From the NCBI GenBank assembly GCA_964019165.1, contig OZ025275.1:13423374-13487373 (forward strand): a DNA stretch of 64,000 nt, read 5' to 3'. Shown here in pieces: positions 50,760 to 62,399 of the stretch; the stretch's first letter is position 1, and each line of letters starts with the position of its first letter. Both the position numbers and the translations under genes were made by a program. The notes below the pieces were generated by a model. It was not told where the DNA came from. It made no database searches and worked only from the letters and a program-made list of their open reading frames with translations. The stretch comes from Mastigias papua (lineage: Eukaryota; Cnidaria; Scyphozoa; Rhizostomeae; Mastigiidae).

Positions 50760-51754
50760 TGGAGCATGCAGTCTCCCAAAGTGTCTAATGCCAGTTGCCA
50801 CACTATGTTGTCTTTGTCATTGGTGTTAAACTTAGAAAATAGTTCTATGTGAAATAAAAGATTCAGCCATACTGATTTGCATATAAACATTCAGCTAATA
50901 ACCTGCCCAGAAAGGTAGTGATGCCATGAAAGGAGTGATGTAATAGCTATTATTGCTTAAATTTAGAACCAATTACAGTTGTTTTGAATGCAAAATTGAT
51001 AGAGTACCGAGAAACTTATATTAATTACTCCTTAACATATCAATATAACAATTCATAGTATGTATGTATGTATAAATATTTATTCACTGACATTTTAATT
51101 ACCATTGCTAACTAAGTACCTTAAATATAAATACAAAAGGATTAACTAAAACGGTGCTTCTAAATAATTGTAAATATTGTCGACAACACGTGGATAGCAG
51201 ATCAATGATGTATCTGTGGGACAAATCTTGTACTATTACATTTTGATCAAATCCATGTCATTGATTCTTCATTACAACTATATGGGTATCAAATTTCTGT
51301 GGAATTAATTGTTTGAAAGAGAAGAGTCTTACATTATTCAATTATATGTGGTATAGCGTAGGTACCCTGGCTTGTCACTGAAGAACCTGAGATGTATTTT
51401 TCTGCACGTGGAAGTTTGTTTAATTCTTCCACGAGTATGTCGGGAGTATGTATTCTCATCGTTTCCCCCTGGTTTTCTTTTCCGCATTGTTGAACAAAAC
51501 TGTTTGGTTTTGTGTGGTGATTTATATCCTTGATAAATCATCCCTCTTCTGAGTATTATTCCATATATACCTTCTCCTAGCTTTCCTTTTCATGGTCTAG
51601 AATAAGCACGTGCTGAAGAGACTGATGAAGTTATATTATTTGCTGACCTCTCTTTGCCTGGGGGGAATGTTGTGATATTTTGCATAAAAAATATTTTAAT
51701 AAATATACAGTTCTTTATATTTATTTATAATTGAGACCTGGTTTAATCAGTCTC
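50760..51754. other. Between the 3' ends of the 47855 gene and DMRT
   Basis: 3'UTRs of two converging genes. I saw no further in-phase exon I could defend. A small candidate (50895-50914, flanked by 'attcag' and 'gtagtg') would keep the frame open but is too short to trust. Confidence 0.4.
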
Positions 51755-53398
51755 TCAACATCTGCGAAGTACAGACCCGCAGGTCGAACAGAAATTATCT
51801 GTTGCAAACGCTCTGTAGCCACACCTGTTGCAGTATCGGATCAGGGTTGACAGCGTTGAGAGTGTTGCTAGTCCGCAATCGTATCTTTCTGTCTCCTTGA
51901 AAGCGCTTCTGTGTGACTTGCGTAAATGCATGTTGTGTCGAATGCCTTGTGTTGAGCCGTAGAGCACTTTTTCAACCGCCTGTGAAACGCTGCCTCTGGA
52001 CTCCATCAATGTTATCTGAAGTAGATCGGTTGGGTACGCTGGGAAAATCTTCGATAGTACTTCCAGTTGTGTTTGCGGCAGTGCTTTGCTGACTCTTTGC
52101 ACCGTGCTGCGAGATGTGACGTAAGGGATACAAGGAGAAATAGGCGGATGGTCATTATCTGTTGATGTTAGATTATGTTGTCCCCTTTTGCGATCAGTGA
52201 CTTCAGTGATGGTCCCGTCCTTGTCTGAATTACTCCTTCCATAGACTTCAGCTTCTGAATTCGGGGTTCCTGCAGGCGACATTGATGCTGGTGTCCCTGT
52301 TGAACTGCTCTCTTCATCCTTCCTGTAGCTATCGCATTTCCTGTCCTCACCTAAAATTACCCAAACATTAGAAGATCTACAGACCTTGTTTATGGAGTTT
52401 TTTCAGTGTTTTCCAAGCGAGCAATTCATACCCTATATTTCAATTGTAGCTAAATGGATTTCTAGTTACAGCGGTAAGAAATACTGGTATATTTTTCCGA
52501 AGAGACTATGCTTAGCAAATGGAGAAGCCTAATCTCTTAAAGCAGAAAGAGCAGCCAGGGATAGTCAAGGAATTTGTTTTTATTGTTGCTGTTATAGCAC
52601 TCCAGTTTCCTCATCATTGGAAGCACTTTTTCAAGATCGTAGGGAGGATTGTCTGCACCCAGTTGCGCCATCAGTTAACTCTAATCAGGAAACGAATTCC
52701 TCCCTTAGATAATTTGATTTCTATTCATAGTCTTTAAAGTTTGTGCAGAGCTCCTAATGTGTATATTATTTTTTATACGGTTGAGTCAAATCTTGCTACC
52801 TATCAAGACTTGTGCCATTTTCATATCTTGAGGAAGAAGTCAGGCCTGTTTTATGTCCACAACGCTGATTTGAACTACCTTACATAGCAATCTTTCGACA
52901 AACTCTACATGACATATTCGATCATGATGAGATAAAGCTCCTTACTTGCAAATAATGCTTTCGGTCTTGTGTTAAATATTGCTTCAACTTACCTTTCAAT
53001 CCCAGAATATCTTGCACTGTATAGCCAACTGGGAACATTATGCGACTCTTGATGCTGTTTCTGCACACACTTGTTGTTGCTGACTCGTCTATTTCTCGGC
53101 CCATGCTATCGGATTTAGCTCTGTATTCATACGCCTTTCTTTGCTGCCTCAATGATGCTACTCTCGCGGCTGTTATTCTCTGCCTCTCTAGCACTGCCTG
53201 GCACTTTTCACATGGGCAATTCTTCCATGGACAGTAGTGTTTGTGCCCTTTCAGAATGTTGTTCAATCCATGATTGCGGCACCGAGCGCACTTTGGTACA
53301 CGGTTGTGCTCAGAGTCTCTGGGGCCTTCCATCTTGCTTTCATCATTCTTCACTTCTTCTCCAAATCTCAGGTGACTGGCTACGTGGCTCAAACTCAT
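51755..53398 (-). CDS. DMRT transcription factor with DM and DMA domains
   Basis: Two exons, 53398-52993 and 52350-51755, joined in phase 1, encode 333 residues. The DM domain (about 33-88) has all eight zinc ligands: C37, C40, H43, H52, C56, C61, C63 and C66 in [19 protein letters not shown] and CPCEKC, followed by the recognition-helix segment [21 protein letters not shown] (CUE-like) domain follows at about 226-266 ([20 protein letters not shown], then [13 protein letters not shown]). DM plus DMA places it with the DMRT3/DMRTA group of sex-determination and neural regulators. The C-terminus ends in C309-x2-C312-x10-C323-x2-C326, a zinc-ribbon-like motif I do not recall from this family. 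A 5'UTR intron is possible ('cccttag' just before the ATG). Confidence 0.9.
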
Positions 53399-53399
53399 C

Positions 53400-54248
53400 G
53401 TGTGTGAACTAAGGGAGAAACAAATGCGTGTTTCAAAATCTCTACCACCTCACAGTTTCTATCCCCTGTTCTTTTCAAACTCGCTTTTATTTGCTGCTTA
53501 TGAGTCAGGGACACAATTTTGGCACAATCTGAGCACAAGTTGGCTCTGTTCTAAATAGCCTTTTTGGTTTCAGTCTTAGAAATTTCCTTTTAGCCTCCTG
53601 CGAAGGCCTCAAACAATGCCATGATTCTGACGTAATGGTCTATGCGTATCCCATGCATTTGGCTCAAATGGTTACGCTGCGCTTTAACTGTGAATGGAGT
53701 TGTAACATTACGTCATGCAATTGTCCGTTTGGAGTCCCATTTATCAATCGAAGGGTATCTTGTATGTATACTCGTGTATGTACTGGTGAAAACTGGAAAC
53801 ACTGAGAGTATTGAGTACTGTTCATGACAGAAGCTCAACCGAATAGAATCTCCCCATTGTTTCTTCAGATTCTTTACTATAGACTAGAAGTAGTCTTTGT
53901 TGTTATATTGTTTATAATGTCACTTCTTGTTTTGTCTCAGTAATAGGACCATGTAAATTTTCTTCCATTGTTATGTGTGAGGGGGGAATGACCTATCACA
54001 TAATGTTCATAAAAGTTGGTTAATTTTCCCAAACAATTTGTACAAAACATACCTTCAGTTCCAATGTATATTTATTTCTAACAGAAAACAGGCAATACTT
54101 CAACGCTAGGAGTAGTGTCTTATTTTTTTTGAAGAATTGGATATTCGGTGTTTCTTAATAGTTTCTTTACTGTTTGGTAATTCAAATTAGCTGATAATTT
54201 CATACAATTCAGCCTGCTGCAACTAGTCATTTTGACTTTAATTTTGCA
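53400..54248. other. Upstream of DMRT, nothing recognised
   Basis: No coding sequence or repeat recognised; presumably the DMRT promoter and 5' region. Confidence 0.45.
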
Positions 54249-54330
54249 TTGTAGTGATCTATGCCTCTGCTTTGCAATCAGAGTGCACCCAGTTCGAATA
54301 TAACTGGCATATTCTCTTAAAGGAGCGCAT
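54249..54330 (+). repeat. tRNA-Ala-like SINE head fragment
   Basis: 'tgcctctgctttgcaatcag' followed by 'agttcgaatataactggca' resembles the anticodon-arm to T-arm half of a tRNA-Ala(TGC), with a B-box-like GTTCGAAT. The 5' half is missing or decayed, so it is not a functional tRNA gene. Confidence 0.35.
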
Positions 54331-55246
54331 TGGGATTTTTGTAACTAGCGACTGTTGTTGGTAGGAACTTACTGTTGGTTGGTAGACAGGAAAATAGGCC
54401 AGTAGCTCTTTTCCAAAAATCATTTTGATTTGCTGTTGTTGGGTAGAGATTATCCAGCCATGAAATCCTCAGACAGTAGTAAATTTCAGTACTTGCTTAT
54501 TTCTCGTGCAATTGCTCACTTCATATTATATCGATAGAGCGGGATGTAGCAGGAAAGATCAAATAAGGAATTTATAATTATATAAACAAAATTTATATAT
54601 CATTCACAACAGCCTTGTAAGCACTAAATTAACATTCTTTAATCGTTCCTTGCTACTTCTGAGCGACGCTGTGTATAAATTTCAGCTTCGTTATTGAATT
54701 TCTTTTGGGGATTTCCTTTATGAAATTGTGAGATTGTATACATACCGTAAAATCGGTCGAGAATTAATTCGTTTCTTGGCAACCAGACTTGTATTTCACT
54801 TGAAATCTCGATAGAGAGTAAACTATCTGCTACTTAAGTGCTTTCTTTCAGTCCTTCTTCTGCGAAATGCAGCACTATGGTGTACTTTTACTCCCTGATA
54901 ATTTCGTGTGCCTGGTTGGTGATGACAGTGTCGAATGATTAGAATGTGACATGAAATGTTTGTTTTTATACTCTATGTAATGTTTAATGCCACCAGGGTT
55001 TTTGTAAAAAGGTATCATGTCGATCATTTGAAATGCCATAAAGTGGTTTTGTTTTTTCTTTTTTTCCAAAGTCACGAATTCGATAGAAAGGAGTTTTGTT
55101 GTTGTTTTTGCTTAAGGAATGTAAAGTATATTATTGGTTGTAACACGGAATTATATGCCGAAATCACGCACTACGTCAGATGCTATTGCATCATCTCCCT
55201 TTTGAGAACTGAGAAAGGAAGTGTAGCCCTTTCTCCCTTACAGAAT
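54331..55246. other. Intergenic, nothing recognised
   Basis: No exon or repeat recognised. Confidence 0.45.
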
Positions 55247-55322
55247 TCTCTTTCTGGCGTGCTTAAAGAATTCTCTTTCTGGTGTGTTTAAAGAATTCTC
55301 TTTCTGGCATACTTAAAGAATA
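55247..55322. repeat. 26-bp minisatellite, three units
   Basis: Three tandem copies of 'aattctctttctgg' followed by 'cgtgcttaaag' or a close variant. The unit is flanked by EcoRI-like 'gaattc' in each repeat. Confidence 0.9.
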
Positions 55323-56800
55323 CTTTTACTTCCTTAAACATATTCAAGTTATTATGAATTTATCCGTAGTGTTGTTGCTATGACCTTGTAAAATCGCATA
55401 ATTTATTTCCAATTTAGTTTTAACTTTGTTGAATTTAACGTACGACAGATTTCCGTGTGCCACCACAAATACATTTTCCTGCAGCGTGCAGTATCCTAGG
55501 GAATTTTAGTTGTTTTTTAATCAAGATCAACAATAAAGTTTTCTACCAACTCAGTTGCAACCCGGCTATCAAATTGAATGGCATTGTGTTCGTTTTGTTT
55601 TATACTGCTTGTTTGCGTCTTTCTTCAAGCCTTCACTTTATGAAATCATCACATGATTGTAAACTTCTGTCACGCAACTGTAAACTTTCCAAGCATGCAA
55701 ACGACGAAATATGAATTCATATGCTTTGAAGTTATTCTTAGTTTTTGACGTCAAAGTTTCTCTTTTGCTGGTATTACACATCTCTATTATTTCCTGACTA
55801 GTGATGATAAATACCTTTCTTCCTTCATCTCTGTGTATTTCCACTTGTTCTCGCCATGTTAAATTGAAATATAGGCTTTGGTTCCTCATCTCTTTGACTT
55901 ATTTAATACGAAAAGAGTGTATTTCTTTATATGATTTGTCTATAATTGTTTGGACATATGGATTTAAACTCATGATATTACAATTAAATGTTAGACCAGG
56001 GAGCTTTTCTGACAGATACTCCCAACATGATTCACCTCAGATTAAAGTTGCTTGTGGTACAACTGGCATTTTTGTCTCGAGGAAATCATGCGCCCCCATT
56101 AATTTGAGATTGATGTAAATTTTTTAAGTCAAAGTAATAACAATCTTGTGTGGACTTATTTGATTTTCTTCTGTTTTTTTTTTTTTATTTTATTTTTGTC
56201 ATTTTCGTCCAGTATGATACCCCTGTTTAGAGCTAGTCGAGAATACATCTACTTAAACTGTTTTTAGTTATTTCGATCTATTTTCTCTGTTGGATGACAC
56301 ACTGGGCCCAATTCCAAGAACCTGTGTCTTCCGTTCCATGATGACGCATAGATTTTCTGACAAAGAATTATTATATCATTGATTTGTATTTTTATCGTAA
56401 ACAACTACTTTATCAGAACAGACATTTATTTACGACATTTGATAAATGAGTGAATCACGTGATACATTCAATCTTTTCATTTGGCGCATCAAAATGACAG
56501 TGAACGATATTGTATTCTAGCTTTAATTTGTATGGTGAGGAAAACTGTTTTCTATGAAGTTCCCTTTTTGCTGTGGTGTCATATAATTTGCAAATCGAAA
56601 ACAAACTTGTTTTTGTCATATGTCGTTACGTGTTAAACTTTTTGCATGACATGGGTATGAATATAGTATCCCATCTGTTGTATTGTTTTGCTTCTTTTTG
56701 TTGTAATGGAGTCAGTTGTGTGAGAGAGAAATCTTTTGTTGGCTCCGTTGCGGGAGGGGTGTAACTGGAAGAGAATATGAAAGATCTGACCTGAAGATGC
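55323..56800. other. Intergenic, nothing recognised
   Basis: AT-rich; open frames (for example 55801-56118 plus) carry no motif. Confidence 0.45.
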
Positions 56801-57117
56801 AACTAGACCAGGGGTCATTAAACTCGTTGAGAGCGGGCTAGATAGCTGAAAAAATGACGTGCGCGGGCCGCATACTTGCAGGCCAAATGAAAGCTGTGAG
56901 AAAAAGATGTAGAGCCGAAAATGAGAACCTATAATATGAAATGAGGATAACTACGAAAACCCAGAGCCAACAGGAACACTGACACAACATTTTACACATT
57001 ATTGCGTAACCATAAGACTAGTACTCCAGCGTCACGTACCATCGGCGGTCCGTATAGAATGCCGTCGCAGGCCGGATCTGGCCAGTGGGCTGTAGTATAG
57101 TCGCCCCAGAACTAGAC
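56801..57117. mobile_element. Non-autonomous hAT element with 8-bp target duplication
   Basis: The 301-bp element (56809-57109) is flanked by the exact 8-bp direct repeat 'aactagac' on both sides (56801-56808 and 57110-57117), the hallmark of hAT transposition. The ends are 'caggggtcattaaactcg' and, on the reverse strand, 'ctggggcgactatactac'. Subterminal 'gcgcgggccgcatac' and 'gcaggccggatctggcc' segments are typical of hAT MITEs. No transposase. The intact duplication suggests it is not very old. Confidence 0.88.
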
Positions 57118-57975
57118 TATAGTGAATGAGGGAACGTATATACAGTATCTTATCTGAAGTTGAAGAAAGCAATTAGACGCTAGTTGTAATTCTGTATACC
57201 TTAACTTCATTGCTAGATGTCTGACCTTTGCTTCTTAGCCTTTGCCCTTGATACTGTCTTCTGACACTTGGCCTGACTCGGTCTCTTCGATTACTGAAGT
57301 TATTAAGTTTGTTCGAGCTGAATTTATAGTCCCCAATTGACTTATAAACAAACGATATCAGATTTATTACTTGACAGGAAAAAGTATGGAGACTTAAGGG
57401 TACTGACGACTGGCAAATCTAATTTAAACCATGTCAGATTTGAGCGGCTTACATGAAAAGATGTACGACACAAATCGGATCGAACTTAAAACCTTTTTTA
57501 CTTTTTCAGGACAACCGTACCAGATGCATTATGCTTTTGCCTTAATACTTAGCGATATTGTCCACCTGGCAGTATAGGCGGTAGAACCCATATTGTCTTG
57601 TCCTGAAAGCGATATCTTGTGGATTGGCGTGTGACTTGCGTATTACTAAAGTTGTTTTAGGTAAATGGCTGCTTGTTGTAGCCATAGACCCTGTTTTTAT
57701 TGGGTATTAAAGTGTCAGACCTTTGGACTAAGACGTTTTCACTGCATTAAGAACAGGGTATTTGTAGTTCTTTTACGTCAAGTGAAAAGCCTATATGTAT
57801 GTCGAATATCAGGCGAAAGGTGTTGCTTCAAAGCAGTGAGCACGTATTTAAATATTGCAATCATTTCAAGTGGTATTAGGTAGCTAGTAATTATAAGGCC
57901 ATCTTGGATATATTTGACATTAGTGTATGCATTAACACCTTGCAAAATGCTTTTTAATCACCTTAGTTGTACGTA
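57118..57975. other. Intergenic, nothing recognised
   Basis: No exon or repeat recognised. Confidence 0.45.
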
Positions 57976-58156
<181 letters not shown>

Positions 58157-58935
58157 ATTGAAAGGTGAGATACATACTGGAGGAAGCTCAGTGGCTCTAA
58201 CATCAGGGAATTTCTAATGCTAAAATGTTTGAATTCCATCACATCGTTATCCAGCGCCCCCTCCCCCCCATTTCAAATATTAGTGTTAGAAATTCCTGGA
58301 TGATAGAGCAATTGAACTTCGTAGCAAGTACTCGTTACGTCAACCACGGCATCTACCAAAGAGACATACGTCACTTATTTGATAGCTTCATAGTTTCTAC
58401 CTTTGAAGGGATCCCCTGGACGCCTTGTGTTCTTAGACCTTTTGATCATCATTTTAGCCATTCAAGAAAACAGGCCAATATGTCAGTACTTATGAGGAAG
58501 AAAGTTCTTTTTGGTTTTTCTAGACTACACCGTGTGAATGATTGCTCTTTACCTTACTCTCATTTGATTTACAACTATCGTTAGAAAAATTAAATTACTA
58601 AATGTTTCTATCAGTTCTACTACCTTGAGATTGAAATTCTTCTACTTAATAGCAGACATCAAATATTTGTAGTAGTAGCCTGAAGGAAAATGTCAAAAGA
58701 CCACACCCTCTACATTTAAGATACTCTGCCATATTGTAATGTACTGCCATGTTATTTCTATTTTTGCAAGATCAGGTCGTAACTACATCAGGGTAATTTT
58801 CAACTAATATTATGGATTTACAAACTGACCTGTTTATGAAAGAAAATTAGCAATTTTTACAATACCTTTAAAGGATCTACACATGATATAATTTAAAACA
58901 TCTAAGTAAAAGGAAAGGCCAGATAATAATCAAGA

Positions 58936-59205
58936 TCAGTCATTTTTCAAGGCCTTCTTGAATTGGGCAAAAGATTTAGCTTTCTTCGCTTCAGTGTTTT
59001 GATCGTTCCAAAGCTTTGCTCTTCTACACGAGAGACTTTTTTGGCCACGTACAGTTCGTTGAAAAGGAACATGAAGATTATTATCGCTGTCTATTACTCA
59101 TTTCGAATAATCTTAGAAACATACTAGGAAGATACTCAGGAGCTTGGTGATTTATTGAGTTGTAGACCGCTTTTAGTGTTTTTTGTAAGATCATTTACTG
59201 TTTCC
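58936..59205 (-). pseudogene. LINE C-terminal remnant, minus-strand arm of an inverted pair
   Basis: From the centre outwards on the minus strand: HPNIIEKLGWETVNDL, a frame change, then INHQAPEYLPSMFLRLFEMS, then HVPFQRTVRGQKSLSCRRAK, then LWND..., and SFAQFKKALKND with a stop at 58936. This is the non-LTR reverse-transcriptase C-terminus (LGW..., APEYL, R.RG..S...R.AKLWN, FK.AL) in correct order. It is the mirror of 59205-59520. Confidence 0.7.
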
Positions 59206-59520
59206 CATCCTAATTTCTCGATGATATTAGGATGGCAAACGGTACATGATCTTATAGAAACAGAAACACTGAAAATGGTCTATAAAACAAGAAATCAAAA
59301 AGCTCCTCAGTATCTTCTTACGCTACTAATTTTCATTTTCAAAATCATTGTTAGAGTTTACACGATCACTACTAGTGGCCAGGACCCCTTTTTAGGCCAT
59401 GACATTTACTGCATTTTGACGCGAAGTTTCGCCTGTAGATTTCTTTACATATCTGGAGCATTGATTTTCTTATGTAAAGTTCTTCAGGTCTGTCTTCAAA
59501 TTCCATCTGCCGCTTAAAGC
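59205..59520 (+). pseudogene. LINE C-terminal remnant, plus-strand arm of an inverted pair
   Basis: Reads HPNFSMILGWQTVHDLIETE then TLKMVYKTRNQKAPQYLLTL, the same protein region as the minus-strand arm starts with, and then decays. The two arms meet at a 10-bp perfect inverted repeat ('ccatcctaat' and 'attaggatgg', 59205-59234), where both strands encode HPN....LGW. Confidence 0.65.
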
Positions 59521-59734
59521 ATGGACGACTGATTCGGAGAGGCTATGGCTGTAGCTCCTCTGTGTTGCTAGCAAATATGGCTTTAGTAGGACATTTTTTA
59601 GATCCGAAAATTGATATCTTTGTGTTTTTGAACATTAATTTTGTTAAAACTTTTCGTTCTACCTGATGCCCATCTTGCTCGATTAAGTCTTTTCATGCAC
59701 TATCGATTAAAATTCATGCCTACCTATCGCAGTA

Positions 59735-59870
59735 AAGTGCAAATGGGGGCTTTTCGCGTTATCGTTATCCACTGCTAGCGCCCTCTATATCCCCAAGTTT
59801 TGTTTCTTTCCATTAGAACCCCTACCGGAATATTGCTCCGCTGCCCCTGTTAACGTACAGCTGAAGCACT
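59735..59870 (+). repeat. Interspersed repeat R2
   Basis: Contains 'cggaatattgctccgctgcc', which also occurs near 30708 with few changes, inside a more GC-rich block with 'ctgctagcgccctctat'. No coding; class unknown. Confidence 0.4.
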
Positions 59871-60335
59871 CTAATGATAATATGATGACATCATAGGGCT
59901 TGATACGCGAATCAGAAAAGAGCTTTTGACCGTGCACGCCCATTTGGAAGGATACGATCACAGGGTTAGAAATTTCTTGTGTTGGCGTCAGCTTTTATTT
60001 CCAGTTTCTGACAGATCGTGTATCTTGTATGCAGTGTTTGAAATTTCGATTACGCCCGTGAATTGTCACTACTCAAATCCTATATCCGTCTGCGAAACAA
60101 CTAATAATTATGGATAGTGAATTTGAATAGATTATCTCTAAACAGGAAATTGACTATGGAAAAAAGGTAACTTTGGCTTGAATCAAAGACGGCTTTAATC
60201 CATCTCGGATCATATTACGTTCGGCTGTTATATTAACTGGTTCGATTCATAGGAAGACTGGGCTTGATAATACATTCTGTAACTGCGTTGTCCAGTTCCA
60301 TAAAAGTCCTTTTCACTGCAATATCCTTTCATTAT

Positions 60336-60588
60336 AGCATGAACCGTAAAGGGATCACGTAAGCTTTCTGCATCTGCCGCGCGGAATAATCATCATTAAG
60401 CCAAGGCTGCTCCGCTGCATAATCTGGCTCACGAGGAAGAAGGAAAATATTAATGGCTTTTCCTATGTACCTTCAAAAGTTCTTGAAATTTATTCATGAT
60501 TCTAGAAGTGTCCTCTGACACTATTCCGAAAACTTCGTCGATTTTTTGTACAATGTTTGAGGGTTCATCATTATCCGCTATGGGCTCA
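60336..60588 (-). pseudogene. Decayed coding remnant, origin unknown
   Basis: On the minus strand a stretch reads EPIADNDEPSNIVQKIDEVF then GIVSEDTSRIMNKFQELLKV (60588-60450) and, after a frame change, INIFLLPREPDYAAEQPWLN then DDYSARQMQKAYVIPLRFML (60456-60336). The composition and amphipathic pattern look like real protein, not random AT-rich translation, but stops surround it and no family was recognised. A retroelement gag-type or other transposon protein is possible. Confidence 0.3.
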
Positions 60589-60889
60589 ACGCCCGTAGGT
60601 GCTTGATAGTGTAGTGACAAAAGCATTCAATGTCCCATTCATCTTAACCTTGAACATATCTATAAAGTTTTTATATAGAGTTTTACTGATAGTATTGATT
60701 AATATCCTCCAACTAGTCTTGGTATGTAGCTCCTCACGTATTCGTTCTTTCTACCATTCCCAGCAAAATGCTTTTAATTTTCCAGTTTCTAGTCATTTTG
60801 CAAATATGGCGAGAAAGCTGGAGGTTTCGTCCTTTGACTTTTGCAGCTGAGCATCCTGCAGTTGGATCCTTTCATACAATTCCCTATTT

Positions 60890-62059
60890 TAAGGTTAACT
60901 TGTATTATTTTCTTGAAAACCTTACTAAATACTGAAAATTGTGATAAATTCAGAACTTTTTCTCTTTAGTGTTAGTTTCGCATTTGCTACTTTTTTAATT
61001 TGACACTGATGTCTTTCTATGGCATGTGAAGAGTAGATCTTTTCTTCTTCTCCTCACTCTTGATGAATCTTCTTTCAAAGGAGAGGATTTTGTCATTTTT
61101 CACCTACCTGTACTACCGCCGAAATTGTATTTTTGCGTGACTTGAATGCCACTTTCTGGAAGTTTGTAGTTTGGCCATGGTCACTGTGGAGCAGACGAGG
61201 TAGTGACGTTTTTTTGAAAGGAGTTGGTGACACTCAACTGCTTAAGAGAGTTCCTGATAGATAAAGATCTAGCTAGAGACTGGCGTCCCATTTGAATACA
61301 TTGATCTGACTGCTTCATTCAAAGTATAGCACATCGCGGATGTAATTAGGGACGACTTGCGATGATGGCTGTCTGCACTGCACTGTCTCATAATGAACTC
61401 AGTGCGGAGGAGAACGGTAATCAGTGATTTTGCTGAACGATTCATTCGCTTAACGCCAATTCCAATCCTGTTATCGTCGATTCATTGAACTGAATTACTT
61501 AGAAAGGCCAACTGATTCCCTAATGGATAGAAATCAAATGCAGATTATTGCAAAGTTTATTAAACCTAGTTCCTGATCGCCGATTTGATACTGGTATAGA
61601 AATTGGTTTTCCTTTGCTACTTTGCCCTTTAACCTGTCGGTGACCTGTTAACTGTTGAAGCCATTCAAATTGATGTTAAAAGTTTAAGACTAGGGGAAGA
61701 GGCCTCTTGTATAAATGCAGCTATAATCAGTCTAGTTCTTGTTAACACGCTTTTCAGATTATGTAAGGAAATACTGTGTTAGAAGGAAACGTGCGAAGTT
61801 GAAACCATTTTGGCCTAAGTCACCTTACAATGCTATTGATAGTCCTTTCTTGCCTCTCTTGATTTCGTTCTGTCAGCTTCCAGTCTTCTTCTCGAGCATC
61901 GTAATTCTTGCTTTATTCCTGATAGCATGTCATTCTATTCTCAGAGTGATAGTCTCTCTCAAAAGCAAACCTAGTCCAGTCTCTACAGCACCTTTTGCTC
62001 GGACCTCTATATCGTATGTTTTATTCCCACATTTAAGCCCGCTCGAATTATTTTGAAGT
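60890..62059. other. Intergenic, nothing recognised
   Basis: A 105-codon plus-strand frame (61739-62056) begins MLTRFSDYVRKYCVRRKRAK but shows no family motif. No repeat recognised. Confidence 0.4.
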
Positions 62060-62108
62060 ACAAAGTCATGACAAAGTCATGGGTCGCGAGTTCGAATGCC
62101 GCTCAGGT
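62060..62108 (+). repeat. tRNA-like B-box fragment, possible SINE
   Basis: 'gtcgcgagttcgaatgccgc' followed by 'tcaggtca' resembles the T-arm half of a tRNA-derived SINE. The 5' half is absent, apart from a tandem 'acaaagtcatg' duplication. Confidence 0.3.
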
Positions 62109-62244
62109 CAATTTCTTCTCACATTCTCACTTTTCATCTCTCCTGACTCCAGTTGTCTTTACAAAATTATATTTTCCTATGTAACTGTAACAGGTGTTAG
62201 TTTTGATCAATCGTAGAGGATCATTTGCTATATTTACCGCGATA

Positions 62245-62395
62245 CATGCATTAAATGCTGTGGAGCGTGCATTGCGTGTTACTATGCACATATTGCGTGC
62301 TTCGACGTACACATTGCATGTTGCGATGCATACATTGCGTGCTGTGAAGTGCACATTTCGCACTGCGACGTGGACACTGAGTGCATTAATACATT
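62245..62395. repeat. 21-bp minisatellite, open on both strands
   Basis: Six to seven diverged 21-bp units of the type 'gcgtgctnngangtncacatt'. The period is seven codons and both strands stay open: plus gives heptads like TLHVAMH and TLRAVKC, minus gives heptads like ARNVCIA and ARNMCIV. Divergence among units is high, so the array is old. Confidence 0.75.
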
Positions 62396-62399
62396 TTGT

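Noticed and set aside
52168..53412. Plus-strand and alternative-frame open frames over the DMRT exons
   Set aside because: Shadows of the DMRT coding sequence; no motif of their own.
54249..54330. tRNA-Ala gene
   Set aside because: Only the 3' half resembles a tRNA; acceptor and D arms cannot be paired.
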